64,000 nucleotides of DNA from NCBI RefSeq assembly GCF_021261325.1, contig NZ_JAJSBI010000011.1, positions 186,001 to 250,000 on the forward strand. The letters are read 5' to 3'. Under the pieces are notes generated by a model. It was given only the letters and a program-made list of their open reading frames with translations. It was not told where the DNA came from and did not search any database. Source of the stretch: Streptomyces guryensis (GTDB lineage Bacteria > Actinomycetota > Actinomycetes > Streptomycetales > Streptomycetaceae). Shown here piece after piece: positions 26,932 through 36,142 of this stretch. Both the position numbers and the translations under genes were made by a program. Each line of letters starts with the position of its first letter. Positions within the stretch are counted from its first letter, which is position 1.

Positions 26932-28209
26932 GTGGACCTTTCTCGTAGAGGCTTCCTCCAGGCCGCCGCGCTCACCGCGGCCGCCTCCGGCCTGACCGTC
27001 GCATGCGGCGGCAGTTCGGGCTCGGGCGGCACCAAGAACGGCAAGGACCTCACCTTGTGGTACTGGGGCGGCGCGCTCAGCGACAAGGTGGTCGCGGAGG
27101 CGAAGACCCACTTCAGCAGCACGGTCAAGCTGACCTCCGCCTCCATAGGCGGCGACTTCAAGCAGAAGCTCACCACCACCATCGCGGCGGGCACCTCCGT
27201 GCCCGACATCACCGGCATCAAGGGCGAGGACATCGCGTCCTTCCTGCCCAACGCCGACCGCTTCCTCGACCTGAACGACCTGGGCTTCAAGAAGATCTCG
27301 TCCCAGTACCTGGACTGGAAGACCAAGCTCGCCCAGACCAAGGACGGCAAGCAGATCGGCTTCCCGATCGACATCGGCCCCACCGCGCTGTTCTACCGCG
27401 AGGACCTGTTCGCCAAGGCCGGCGTGGACACCGAGCCCGCCAAGGTCGCCGCCCTGGTCAAGACCTGGGAGGACTACTTCCAGCTCGGCACCGAGCTGCA
27501 GAAGAAGAACCCCGGGACCTACCTGGTCAACAACATCGGCGCCATGTTCGACATGACCGTCGGCCAGGGCACCGCGCGGTTCATCGACAAGAACAACCAC
27601 TTCATCGGCGACCAGGACCACATCCGCGCCGCATGGACCACGTCGGTGCGCCCCTACACCCTGGGCCTCGACGCCAAGATCAACGACAACACCTGGAACG
27701 CCGCCGTCGGCAAGACCCTCCTCACCGAGCTCGGCGCGGCCTGGCACGCGCTGGACATCGAGCAGGCCGCGCCGGGCACCAAGGGCAAGTGGCGGGTGTG
27801 CGCGATGCCGGGCGGCCCGGCCAACCAGGGCGGCTCCTACCTGGCCCTGCCCAGGCAGTGCCGCAACCCCGAAGAGGCCTTCAAGATCATCAGCTGGATC
27901 CTCAGCCCGGCCAACGACGCGCGCGGCTTCACCGACGCCGCCATCTTCCCGGCCGCCCCGGCCGCGTACTCCATGCCGGCCATGACGGGCCCCGACGCCT
28001 TCTTCGGCGGCCAGAAGATCATCGAGGTCTTCGGACCGGCCGCCAAGACCGTGCCGTCCGCGTACGAGGCCCCGGCCGACGCGGCGGTCATGGCCCCCTA
28101 CAAGACGGAACTGACCAACATCGAGGCCAAGGGCAAGAAGCCCGACGACGCCTGGAAGGACGCGGTCAGCCAGGCCAAGCAGATCGCCCGGCGGCAGGGG
28201 GTGAGCTGA
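26932..28209 (+). CDS. ABC sugar-binding lipoprotein
   Basis: A 425-residue extracellular solute-binding protein of the carbohydrate uptake class 1 family. The N-terminus is a Tat-type signal (SRRGFLQ) running into a lipobox, with Cys in TVACGGSSG as the lipidation site. Mature sequence has the LTLWYWGG and TGIKGEDIASFLPN features of sugar-binding proteins. GTG 26932 has AGGAG 7 nt upstream. It is directly followed by two permease genes (1-nt gap). The ligand is probably an oligosaccharide suited to the GH2/GH29/GH38/GH4 enzymes encoded around it. Confidence 0.87.
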   Translation: MDLSRRGFLQAAALTAAASGLTVACGGSSGSGGTKNGKDLTLWYWGGALSDKVVAEAKTHFSSTVKLTSASIGGDFKQKLTTTIAAGTSVPDITGIKGEDIASFLPNADRFLDLNDLGFKKISSQYLDWKTKLAQTKDGKQIGFPIDIGPTALFYREDLFAKAGVDTEPAKVAALVKTWEDYFQLGTELQKKNPGTYLVNNIGAMFDMTVGQGTARFIDKNNHFIGDQDHIRAAWTTSVRPYTLGLDAKINDNTWNAAVGKTLLTELGAAWHALDIEQAAPGTKGKWRVCAMPGGPANQGGSYLALPRQCRNPEEAFKIISWILSPANDARGFTDAAIFPAAPAAYSMPAMTGPDAFFGGQKIIEVFGPAAKTVPSAYEAPADAAVMAPYKTELTNIEAKGKKPDDAWKDAVSQAKQIARRQGVS

Positions 28210-28210
28210 G

Positions 28211-29215
28211 GTGACCTCCCCACCGGTCACCGGCTCCGCCGAGGTGCAGCGCCTCGGCGGGCCGGGCCCGGCCCGGTTCCGCCCGCGGCGCACACCGCCC
28301 GCGGGCACCGCTCGGCCCAGGCGGCGCGGGCCGCTGTCGTACTGGCGGCAGTACCTGGCGATCTCGCCGTTCTACCTGATCTTCGCCGCGTTCTCGTTCT
28401 TCCCCGTCTTCTACTCGCTGTACCTGGCCTTCCAGCGCTGGGACGGCATGGGCACCATGCAGTTCGTTGGCCTGCAGCAGTTCAGGTTCCTGTGGGACGA
28501 CCCGGTCTTCTGGCTGTCGATCCGCAACACCCTGGTGATCTGGGTGCTGTCCACCGTGCCCACCCTCTTCGGCGCCCTGATGCTGGCGACGCTGCTGCAC
28601 TCGGTGCGCCGCTTCAAGGGTTTCTACCGCATCGCGCTGTACGTCCCGAACGTCACCTCGATCGTCGCGGTGGCGATCTTCTTCGGCGCGGTGTTCAGCA
28701 ACAACTTCGGTCTGGTCAACGCGATCCTGGGCATGGTCGGCATCTCGCCGGTTCCGTGGCTGAGCAACCCGTGGCTGATCAAACTGGTCATCGCGCTGCT
28801 GATGACCTGGCAGTGGACCGGCTACAACATGATCATCTACCTGGCCGGTCTGCAGGCGATCCCGAACTCGATCTACGAGGCGGCGAAGATGGACGGCGCG
28901 GGACCCATCCGCACGTTCTTCCAGATCACGATCCCGATCATGCGGCCGATCATCCTGTTCACCGTCATCATCTCGACCATCAACGGTCTGCAGAGCTTCA
29001 GCGAACCCCAGGTCCTGTTCGGCAGCAACGCCGCCAACGCCAACCTCGGCGGCCCCGGCCAGGCGGGTCTGACCACGCTGCTGTACTTCTACCAGTCGGC
29101 CTTCCTCAACAACGACTACGGCTATGGCGCGGCCATCGTGTGGGCCTTCTTCGTACTGATCATCATCCTCGTCGCCGTCAACTGGCGCATCACCACACGA
29201 GGGAGGAAGGCATGA
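28211..29215 (+). CDS. ABC sugar permease, MalF-like
   Basis: A 334-residue inner-membrane protein with a basic, Pro-rich N-terminal cytoplasmic tail of about 40 residues and six predicted helices. The EAA loop reads YEAAKMDGAGPIRTFFQITIP, where the ATPase docks. It pairs with the next gene to form the translocation pore. No ATP-binding subunit is encoded here, as is normal for Streptomyces sugar importers, which share the MsiK ATPase. The start is GTG 28211, 1 nt after the binding-protein stop. Confidence 0.87.
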   Translation: MTSPPVTGSAEVQRLGGPGPARFRPRRTPPAGTARPRRRGPLSYWRQYLAISPFYLIFAAFSFFPVFYSLYLAFQRWDGMGTMQFVGLQQFRFLWDDPVFWLSIRNTLVIWVLSTVPTLFGALMLATLLHSVRRFKGFYRIALYVPNVTSIVAVAIFFGAVFSNNFGLVNAILGMVGISPVPWLSNPWLIKLVIALLMTWQWTGYNMIIYLAGLQAIPNSIYEAAKMDGAGPIRTFFQITIPIMRPIILFTVIISTINGLQSFSEPQVLFGSNAANANLGGPGQAGLTTLLYFYQSAFLNNDYGYGAAIVWAFFVLIIILVAVNWRITTRGRKA

Positions 29216-30081
29216 CGGCAGTGGACACCGCGCGGCCGGCCACGGGCGGCAGGAGGCTGCGCCGCCCCAGGGGCCTGACGGCGCACATCATCCTCGTCGC
29301 GGCCGTCCTGATCTCGGTCTTCCCCTTCGCGTGGACGATCGTCATGGCGACCAACACCACCCAGGACATCTACAAGAGTCCGCCGAAGTTCACGTTCGGC
29401 TCCCATCTGCTGGAGAACATCCGGCATGTGCTGAACACCATCGATTTCTTCGGGTCGATGCTCAACACGGTGATGGTCGCGACCGTCACCACCGTCCTGG
29501 TGCTGTTCGTCGACTCCCTGGCGGCCTTCACCTTCGCCAAGTTCGACTTCCCCGGGCGCAAGCTGCTCTTCGGCACGCTGCTGCTGTTCATGATGCTGCC
29601 GTTGCAGCTGGCGATCCTGCCGCAGTTCATCCTCATGTCGAAGATCGGCTGGGTGGGCATGCTCAAGGCGCTGGCCCTGCCCTCCCTGGCCAACGCCTTC
29701 GGCATCTTCTGGCTGCACCAGTACATCCAGAACGGCGTGCCCGACGAACTCCTCGACGCCGCGCGCATCGACGGCGCCGGGTTCTTCCGCCAGTACTGGA
29801 ACATCGCCCTCCCGATGATCAGGCCCGCGCTGTCGTTCCTCGCCATCTACGCCTTCGTCAACTGCTGGAACGACTACATCTGGCCACTGGTCGTGCTCAC
29901 CGACCCCGGCCATGTGACGCTGCAGGTGGAGCTCGCCCAGCTCAACGTCGGCCACACCACCGACTACAGCATGGTCATGGCCGGTGTACTGATGGCGGCG
30001 CTTCCGCTGGTCATCGTGTTCAGCATCTTCGCCCGCGGGTTCATCGCGGGGGCGACGGAGGGGGCGGTGCAGGGCAGTTGA
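29212..30081 (+). CDS. ABC sugar permease, MalG-like
   Basis: A 289-residue inner-membrane permease with six predicted helices and the EAA-loop sequence DELLDAARIDGAGFFRQYWN, then IALP. It forms a heterodimer with the MalF-like protein. ATG 29212 overlaps the previous stop (ATGA). A hairpin and Streptomyces-type repeat follow the gene, so part of the transcription may end here before the downstream phosphodiesterase gene. Confidence 0.87.
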   Translation: MTAVDTARPATGGRRLRRPRGLTAHIILVAAVLISVFPFAWTIVMATNTTQDIYKSPPKFTFGSHLLENIRHVLNTIDFFGSMLNTVMVATVTTVLVLFVDSLAAFTFAKFDFPGRKLLFGTLLLFMMLPLQLAILPQFILMSKIGWVGMLKALALPSLANAFGIFWLHQYIQNGVPDELLDAARIDGAGFFRQYWNIALPMIRPALSFLAIYAFVNCWNDYIWPLVVLTDPGHVTLQVELAQLNVGHTTDYSMVMAGVLMAALPLVIVFSIFARGFIAGATEGAVQGS

Positions 30082-30093
30082 CGCTCGGCGGGT

Positions 30094-30190
30094 CCGCGCC
30101 CGAGAGGGGCGCGGGGCTGTACCGACATGCGGCTGCGCCGCGATGGGGGTCCCCGGCTCGAACGAAGCCGAGAGTGGGGGAGCGACGAGC
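30094..30190. repeat. Hairpin and dispersed Streptomyces intergenic repeat
   Basis: CCGCGCCC (30094-30101) pairs with GGGCGCGG (30107-30114) across a GAGAG loop. It is followed by a GGGGCTGTACCGACATGCGGC segment and a CGGCTCGAACGAAGCCGAG-type inverted stretch. The GCGCGGGGCTGT part recurs at 54748 with a related ATATGCGGCTG tail, and similar GCGCGGGG hairpins occur near 17356 and 48940. Likely a transcription or mRNA 3'-end barrier. Confidence 0.5.
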
Positions 30191-30282
30191 CGCAGCGGGC
30201 CCGCGGCCAAGAACCGGCGGCCCGTCCCGAGCTCTTGGTACAGGGCCGATTCAGCAAGCACGTGCGACGAGAGAGGTGGACA

Positions 30283-31209
30283 GTGAGCGACGCCGAGGGG
30301 CGGCACCGGAAGGTGCTCGTCGTGGGCATGGACGGCCTGCGCTACGACCGCCTGACCCGCTCGCCGGCCAACGCGCCCGTCCTGCACGGCCTGATGGCCG
30401 CGGGCGCCGTCGGCACCAGCCTGCTGCCCTACGGCGGAGCCGACGGCCGGGCCGAGCACGGGCCGTCGGCCGGCATGGCCTACACCGACTCCGGGCCCGG
30501 CTGGTCGAGCATCCTGACCGGGGTGTGGCCCGACCGTCACGGCGTGAGGGGCAACGACTTCGTCGGAGCCGACTACGCCCGGTACCCCGACTTCCTGACC
30601 CGCGCCGCCGCGGCCCGCCCCGGTCTGCGCACCGCGGCCGCCGTGTCCTGGCCGCAGCTGGTCCGGCGCGGCACCCTGGGCCCCGCCATCGGCCGGCGCC
30701 GGCGCTACAACGGCGAGTTCCGCGGCTACCGGACCGCGGACCGCCGCGTCGCCCGCGCCGCCCTGCGCTGGCTCACCAGGCACGACCCGGACGTCGTGTT
30801 CGTGTACTTCGGCGCCACCGACGAGGCCGGCCACGACAGCGGCCCCCTCTCCCCCGCCTACGACCGGGCCCTCCTCGCCCAGGACGCCCACCTGGGGCAG
30901 CTGCTGGAAGCGATCGAGGCCCGCCGCTCGGACCCCGCACGCGCCGACGAGCACTGGACCGTGCTGGTCACCACGGACCACGGCCACCTGGACACCGGCG
31001 GCCACGGCGGCGATTCGCCGGCCGAACGGCAGGTCTTCGTCATCCTCGCCGAATCCGGCAGGCCCGCCGGCACCATCCTCGACTCACCCCGCCTCATCGA
31101 CATCGCCCCCACCGTCCTGGACCGGCTCGGCATCCCCCTCGACCCCGCCTGGGGCCTGCAGGGCCGTGTCCTCCCCCGGCCCACCCCACCGACTTCGGAC
31201 AGGTCATGA
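30283..31209 (+). CDS. Alkaline-phosphatase superfamily phosphodiesterase/nucleotide pyrophosphatase-like
   Basis: A 308-residue protein of the type I phosphodiesterase/nucleotide pyrophosphatase group. Metal and nucleophile motifs are seen in order: VVGMDGLRYD, a SGPGWSSILTGVWPDRHGV segment (nucleophile Ser/Thr region), FGATDEAGHD and TTDHGHLD...GGHGG. No signal peptide, so intracellular. It follows the permease gene after 201 nt and overlaps the beta-galactosidase start by 4 nt, tying it to glycan use; it may hydrolyse nucleotide sugars or phosphodiester-linked glycan units. GTG 30283 follows GAGAGG. Confidence 0.78.
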   Translation: MSDAEGRHRKVLVVGMDGLRYDRLTRSPANAPVLHGLMAAGAVGTSLLPYGGADGRAEHGPSAGMAYTDSGPGWSSILTGVWPDRHGVRGNDFVGADYARYPDFLTRAAAARPGLRTAAAVSWPQLVRRGTLGPAIGRRRRYNGEFRGYRTADRRVARAALRWLTRHDPDVVFVYFGATDEAGHDSGPLSPAYDRALLAQDAHLGQLLEAIEARRSDPARADEHWTVLVTTDHGHLDTGGHGGDSPAERQVFVILAESGRPAGTILDSPRLIDIAPTVLDRLGIPLDPAWGLQGRVLPRPTPPTSDRS

Positions 31210-34145
31210 CCGACGCACTCCCCGCCGATCCCCTGATCGCCCTCCGCCCCTGGCAGGCCCCCGAGGTGACCTCCTGGGGTCGCCTCCCCATGAACGCCGT
31301 CGACCGGCGCTCCGGAGCGCTCTCCCTGGACGGCGACTGGCGTTTCCAGTTGCTTCCTGCTCCGGACGCGCCCGTCGGCGCTGACTGGTCCTCGTCGTAC
31401 GTCCCCGGCGTCTGGACCATGCAGTCCGCCGGCGCCGACGACCTGCCGCAGTACACGAACGTCCGCATGCCGTTCGCCGACTTCCCGCCCGGCTCACCGG
31501 ACGCCGATCCGACGGGTGTGTACGAGCGCGAGGTGGACGTCCCCGCCGACTGGGCCGGGCGCCGGATCGTGCTCCAGGTCGGCGCCGCCGAGAGCGTGCT
31601 GCTCGTGCACGTGGACGGGCGGGCCGTCGGCATCTCCAAGGACTCGCATCTGGCCGCCGAGTTCGACCTCACGGAAATGGTGCGGGCCGGCGAGCGGGCG
31701 GTCGTACGGCTGACCGTCGTGAAGTGGTCGGACGCCTCGCACATCGAGGACCAGGACCAGTGGTGGCACGGCGGGATCACCCGCTCGGTGCTGCTGTACG
31801 CGACCGATCCCCTGCATCTGGCCGACGTGACCGTGCGGGCGTCGTACGACGGCGAGCTGCGCGTCGACTGCCGGGTGCGGGATGCCCGCGGGGCACTGCC
31901 CGACGGGTGGCACGTCAGCGGCGAGCTGGACGGCCAACTCCTGGCACAGGACCGGGAGTTCGACCGAGTCAACGCCGAGGACGACCGTGTCTCCGACTTC
32001 CTCGGCGAGGCCCGCCTCAACGCCACCGTCCCCGAGGTGCGCACCTGGAACGCCGAGACGCCCGAGCTGTACGGCCTCACGGTGCGCCTGCACCGCCCGG
32101 ACGGAACGGTCGCCGACACCTCGCAGCACCGCGTCGGCTTCCGTGACGTCGAGATCGTCGGACGGGACCTGCTGGTCAACGGCGAGCGGGTGTTCATCCG
32201 GGGCGTCAACCGGCACGACTTCCATCCGCTGACCGGTCGCACGGTGTCGTACGAGGACATGCGCGCGGACCTCGTGCTGCTGAAGCGGTTCGGTTTCAAC
32301 GCGATCCGCACCTCCCACTACCCGAACGACCCCACGCTCTACGACCTCGCCGACGAGCTCGGCTTCTACGTCGTCGACGAGGCGGACATCGAGTCGCACG
32401 ACCACGCCCACGAGATCGCCGACGACCCGCGGTACCTGGGCGCCTTCGTCGACCGGGTCTCGCGGATGGTGCTGCGGGACAAGAACCACCCGTCGGTCAT
32501 CATCTGGTCGCTGGGCAACGAGTCCGACTACGGCGCCAACCACGACGCGGCGGCCGGCTGGGTGCGGCGGCACGATCCGACGCGGCCGGTCCAGTACGAG
32601 GGGGCGGCCAAGCTGGACTGGGCGGCGACCGACGACGCCTCCGACATCGCGTGCCCGATGTACGCGCCGCTGGAGGACTGCGTGGCCCACGCCCTGTCCG
32701 GCAGGCAGACCAGACCCCTGATCCAGTGCGAGTACTCGCATGCGATGGGCAACAGCAACGGCACGCTTGCGGACCATTGGGCGGCCATCGAGTCAACGCC
32801 AGGTCTTCAGGGCGGGTTCATCTGGGAGTTCTGGGACCACGGCATTCTCCAGCGTGTGAACGACGGCAGACCTGTCGGGCGTGGGGGCGCCGGGCTCTAT
32901 GACAACGGTGTCGCCGCGCCCGGCCACCGCTGGGCGTACGGCGGTGACTTCGGCGAGACGATCCATGACGGCGCGTTCATCGCCGACGGAGTCGTCTTCC
33001 CGGACCGCACTCCCAAGCCGGTGCTGTACGAGCACCGGGAGATCGCGGCGCCGGTGCGCATCGAGTGCTTCAGGCACGAGGGCATCGTGCTCGGCAACCA
33101 CCAGCACTTCCGCGGCCTGGAGTGGCTGTCCGGACGGTGGGAGCTGTCCCTCGCCGACGGCCGCACGCTGACCGCGCCCGCCGAACTTCCGGCTCTGCGA
33201 CCCGGTGAGACGGCCGCCGTCCCGCTGCCCTTGGCCATCCCGGGGGACGGCGGCGAGGCCTGGCTGACGCTGCGGGTGACGACCGCGGAGGACCAGCCGT
33301 GGGCGCCGCGCGGCACGGACGTGTGCGCGCCGCAGGTGCGGCTGCGCGGGCCCTCCGTGTCCTGGGAGGTCCCCGTGGACGGCGCCGTGGAGGTCGACGG
33401 CGAGGGACTGCTGGTCCATCCGCTGCTGACGGCCGCCCCCACGCTCTCCCTGTGGCGGGCGCCCACCGACAACGACGAACTCGGCGGCATCGCGGTGCGC
33501 TGGCGGACCTGGGGGCTCGACGCGCTCGTCCGCAAGGTCGTGTCGGTACGGCAGGACGGCGGCCTGGTGACCGTGGCCGCCGAGTACGCCGGCACGGTCG
33601 GCGTCGTACGGCACCGGCAGGTGTTCACTCCGGTCGCGGGCGGCATCCGCATCGACGAGGAGGCCGAGCTGCCGGAGGAGTTCCACGATGTGGCGCGGGT
33701 CGGCTCGGTCTTCGAGACGGTGCCGGGGCTGGACCTGCTGGAGTGGTTCGGGCAGGGCCCGTGGGAGTCGTATCCCGACCGGAGTGTCGGCGCGCCCGTC
33801 GGCCATCACTCCGTCCCCGTCGACGAGTTGTTCACCCCCTATCTGCGTCCGCAGGAGAGCGGCGGCCGGCACGGTGTACGGCGCTTCACGCTGTCCGCGG
33901 CGGACGCGACCGGCCTCGCGGTCGTACTGGACGAGCCGCGCCAGGTCTCCGTCACCCGCCATCGCGCCGAGGACCTGACCGCCGCATCGCACCACGACGA
34001 GCTGGTGCCGCGCTCCGGGTGCGTGGTGCACCTCGACGCGGCGCACCGGGGGCTCGGCACGGCGTCATGCGGCCCCGACACCTCCCCCTCGTACCTGATC
34101 CCGCCAGGTGTCCACCGCTGGAGCTGGACGCTGCGCGTGCTCTGA
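31206..34145 (+). CDS. GH2 beta-galactosidase (LacZ-type)
   Basis: A 979-residue cytoplasmic enzyme, close to the size of E. coli LacZ. Domain order is jelly-roll, two beta-sandwiches flanking a TIM barrel, and a C-terminal Bgal_small_N domain. Signatures: GVNRHDFHP, IIWSLGNESDYG with the acid/base Glu, and IQCEYSHAMGNSNG with the nucleophile Glu. It hydrolyses beta-galactosides or a close relative. ATG 31206 overlaps the upstream stop (ATGA). Probably the last enzyme of the plus-strand operon; a 122-bp gap with palindromic operators separates it from the next gene. Confidence 0.9.
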   Translation: MTDALPADPLIALRPWQAPEVTSWGRLPMNAVDRRSGALSLDGDWRFQLLPAPDAPVGADWSSSYVPGVWTMQSAGADDLPQYTNVRMPFADFPPGSPDADPTGVYEREVDVPADWAGRRIVLQVGAAESVLLVHVDGRAVGISKDSHLAAEFDLTEMVRAGERAVVRLTVVKWSDASHIEDQDQWWHGGITRSVLLYATDPLHLADVTVRASYDGELRVDCRVRDARGALPDGWHVSGELDGQLLAQDREFDRVNAEDDRVSDFLGEARLNATVPEVRTWNAETPELYGLTVRLHRPDGTVADTSQHRVGFRDVEIVGRDLLVNGERVFIRGVNRHDFHPLTGRTVSYEDMRADLVLLKRFGFNAIRTSHYPNDPTLYDLADELGFYVVDEADIESHDHAHEIADDPRYLGAFVDRVSRMVLRDKNHPSVIIWSLGNESDYGANHDAAAGWVRRHDPTRPVQYEGAAKLDWAATDDASDIACPMYAPLEDCVAHALSGRQTRPLIQCEYSHAMGNSNGTLADHWAAIESTPGLQGGFIWEFWDHGILQRVNDGRPVGRGGAGLYDNGVAAPGHRWAYGGDFGETIHDGAFIADGVVFPDRTPKPVLYEHREIAAPVRIECFRHEGIVLGNHQHFRGLEWLSGRWELSLADGRTLTAPAELPALRPGETAAVPLPLAIPGDGGEAWLTLRVTTAEDQPWAPRGTDVCAPQVRLRGPSVSWEVPVDGAVEVDGEGLLVHPLLTAAPTLSLWRAPTDNDELGGIAVRWRTWGLDALVRKVVSVRQDGGLVTVAAEYAGTVGVVRHRQVFTPVAGGIRIDEEAELPEEFHDVARVGSVFETVPGLDLLEWFGQGPWESYPDRSVGAPVGHHSVPVDELFTPYLRPQESGGRHGVRRFTLSAADATGLAVVLDEPRQVSVTRHRAEDLTAASHHDELVPRSGCVVHLDAAHRGLGTASCGPDTSPSYLIPPGVHRWSWTLRVL

Positions 34146-34228
34146 TCCCCCTGTCTGCCCCCGTCAGCCCCCGTCTGACCCTTCGCCTGCCCCCGCCTGA
34201 ACCCGCCTCACCTCCCGCCTTTCTGTCC

Positions 34229-34252
34229 TATGTCACATGTGACATGTCACAT
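34229..34252. promoter_or_regulatory. Overlapping palindromic operators before the exported phosphoesterase
   Basis: Two perfect palindromes overlap: TGTCACATGTGACA (34231-34244) and ATGTGACATGTCACAT (34237-34252). This gives three alternating half-sites TGTCACA/TGTGACA/TGTCACA, ending 15 nt before the GTG start at 34267. The first 11 bases from 34228 (CTATGTCACAT) equal those of the site at 9626. A GntR-family repressor is the likeliest ligand. Confidence 0.6.
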
Positions 34253-34266
34253 CCCACGGAGCACAC

Positions 34267-36123
34267 GTGTGCACTTCGCATGACCACCACCAGGGCGAGG
34301 CCGCGCAGGCCGGTGCCGGACGACGCAGTTTCCTCAGGGCCACCGCGCTGCTCGGCGCCGTCGGCGCCGCGGCCGGCGCCGGTGTCGCGCTGCCGGCCGT
34401 CGCCGAGGCGGCTCCGGCGAGCGCCGGCAGGTGGCGGCCCGACTCCGACAGCCGTCGCTTCACGCTCGCCGTCATGCCCGACACCCAGTACCTCTTCGAC
34501 GGCCCCAGCATCGACAGGGCGCCGGTGGAGGCGTCGCTGCGTTATCTGCTGGAGCACGGCAAGGACGAGAACATCGTCTTCCTGTCCCACCTCGGCGACC
34601 TGACCCAGAACGGCGCCGAGGCCGAGTTCGCCGCGATCGGCGAGGCGTTCAGGCTGCTGGACCGGCGGGGTGTCGGCTACAGCGTCCTGGCCGGCAACCA
34701 CGACGTGAAGTCGTCCACGGACGACCAGCGCGGATCGACGCCGTACCTGGACGCGTTCGGGCCGCGGCGCTTCAAGGGCAGGAAGACGTTCGGCGGCGCG
34801 TCCGACGACGGCTACAACACGTACCACCTGTTCAAGGCCGCGGGGCGCGAGTGGCTGGTGCTCGCGTTGGACTGGCGGCTGTCGGCGAAGGGGTACGCCT
34901 GGGCGAAGGACGTCCTCGCCCGGCACCCGAGGACGCCGGTCATCCTCACCACGCACGAACTCGTCGTCGGGGACGACCAGTTGTCGGCGTACGGGCAGCA
35001 GCTGTGGGACCAGCTGGTCGCGGAGCACGACCAGATCTTCCTCACCCTGAACGGCCACTACTGGCCCGCGGGCCGCACGACCCGCAAGAACGCGGCCGGC
35101 AATGACGTGCACCTGCATCTCACGAACTACCAGAACCGCTACTTCGGCGGCGCCGCGATGATCCGGCTCTACCGCTTCGACCTGGACCGGGGCGTCATCG
35201 ACGTGGAGACCGTCTCCCCGTGGATCCTCGGCCGGGCCGGCAAGGGCCTCAACGAGCTGGAGCGGCAGGAGATCGAGCTGAGCGGCGACACGGACCGCTT
35301 CTCGGTCGGAATCGATTTCGAGAAACGTTTCGCCGGATTCGCCCCGGTACCGGCCCGCCCGGCCCGTCCCGCCGCCAAGGTCGTCGTCCCCGGCACGGTC
35401 GCGTACTGGCGATTCGACGGCCACGACGAGGGTACGGCGGTCAGCGGCACCGTCCGTGACCTGTCCGGGCGCGGCAACGACCTCTCCCTGGTCACGGTGG
35501 GCGGCGGCGCCCTGAACTGGTCGTCGGACCACCACCCCGACCAGCCCGGCCACGGCAGCCTGGAGTTCCAGGGCTACAAGTCGCCGCTGAAGGGCGCGTA
35601 CCTGAGGACGGTCGACGGCGCCCCGCTCAACTCGGCGACGTTCAAGGACGGTTACACCATCGAGGCGTTCTACCGTCTGCCCGCCGACTGGGACCCGGAC
35701 CACCACGCCTGGTCCGGCATCGTGAGCCGCACCGGCACGGGCGGCGCGGCGGGCAAGACCGGCGACGACCCCGACGAGCCCCTCGCCACCCTGTCGCTGT
35801 CCAACGACCGCGAGCCGCAGTGGGCGATGCGCCCGCTCAACCAGCAGGGCATCGCCACCAACTGGGGCCAGGAGACCCCGCTGGAGACCTGGTGGCACCT
35901 GGCGGTGGTCAACGACGGCAAGCACACGACCCTGTATGTCGAGGGCTGCCCGGTCGTCCGCAACCCGAAGTCCGCCGCCGTCGGCATCACCTCCGTCGGA
36001 CTGCCGTGGCTGCTCGGCGGCTACGAGTACGCGGGCAAGATCGACCAGATTCTGCACGGCCGCCTCGGCGACGTGCGGATCGTCTCGCGGGCGCTGCCCG
36101 TCACCTCCTTCATGAACCACTGA
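34267..36123 (+). CDS. Tat-exported metallophosphoesterase with LamG-like C-terminal domain
   Basis: A 618-residue secreted protein. The Tat signal is GRRSFLRAT followed by an Ala-rich helix to about residue 50. A calcineurin-like phosphoesterase domain follows (VMPDTQYLFD, HLGDLTQNG, LAGNHDVKS, TTHELV, LNGHY; about 60-300). The C-terminal 240 residues form a concanavalin/LamG-type sandwich (TVAYWRFDGHDEG ... WWHLAVVNDGKHTTLYVEG) that may hold the enzyme on glycans. GTG 34267 is chosen; a GGAG precedes it. It is 19 nt upstream of the PHP gene, so the two are co-transcribed. Substrate is unknown; a cell-surface or plant phospho-glycan ester is possible. Confidence 0.82.
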   Translation: MCTSHDHHQGEAAQAGAGRRSFLRATALLGAVGAAAGAGVALPAVAEAAPASAGRWRPDSDSRRFTLAVMPDTQYLFDGPSIDRAPVEASLRYLLEHGKDENIVFLSHLGDLTQNGAEAEFAAIGEAFRLLDRRGVGYSVLAGNHDVKSSTDDQRGSTPYLDAFGPRRFKGRKTFGGASDDGYNTYHLFKAAGREWLVLALDWRLSAKGYAWAKDVLARHPRTPVILTTHELVVGDDQLSAYGQQLWDQLVAEHDQIFLTLNGHYWPAGRTTRKNAAGNDVHLHLTNYQNRYFGGAAMIRLYRFDLDRGVIDVETVSPWILGRAGKGLNELERQEIELSGDTDRFSVGIDFEKRFAGFAPVPARPARPAAKVVVPGTVAYWRFDGHDEGTAVSGTVRDLSGRGNDLSLVTVGGGALNWSSDHHPDQPGHGSLEFQGYKSPLKGAYLRTVDGAPLNSATFKDGYTIEAFYRLPADWDPDHHAWSGIVSRTGTGGAAGKTGDDPDEPLATLSLSNDREPQWAMRPLNQQGIATNWGQETPLETWWHLAVVNDGKHTTLYVEGCPVVRNPKSAAVGITSVGLPWLLGGYEYAGKIDQILHGRLGDVRIVSRALPVTSFMNH

Positions 36124-36142
36124 CCCGCGACAGGGACTCACG

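Noticed and set aside
25795..28308. 837-codon ORF antisense to the PfkB and binding-protein genes
   Set aside because: Shadow of two clearly coding genes; no ribosome site or motifs.
28492..30081. Long version of the MalG-like permease (529 codons)
   Set aside because: The first 240 codons are a frame-shadow of the MalF-like gene; the ATGA overlap start at 29212 gives a normal permease.
26932..30081. Missing ABC ATPase considered as gene loss
   Set aside because: Streptomyces sugar importers of this type normally share the unlinked MsiK ATPase, so absence is expected.
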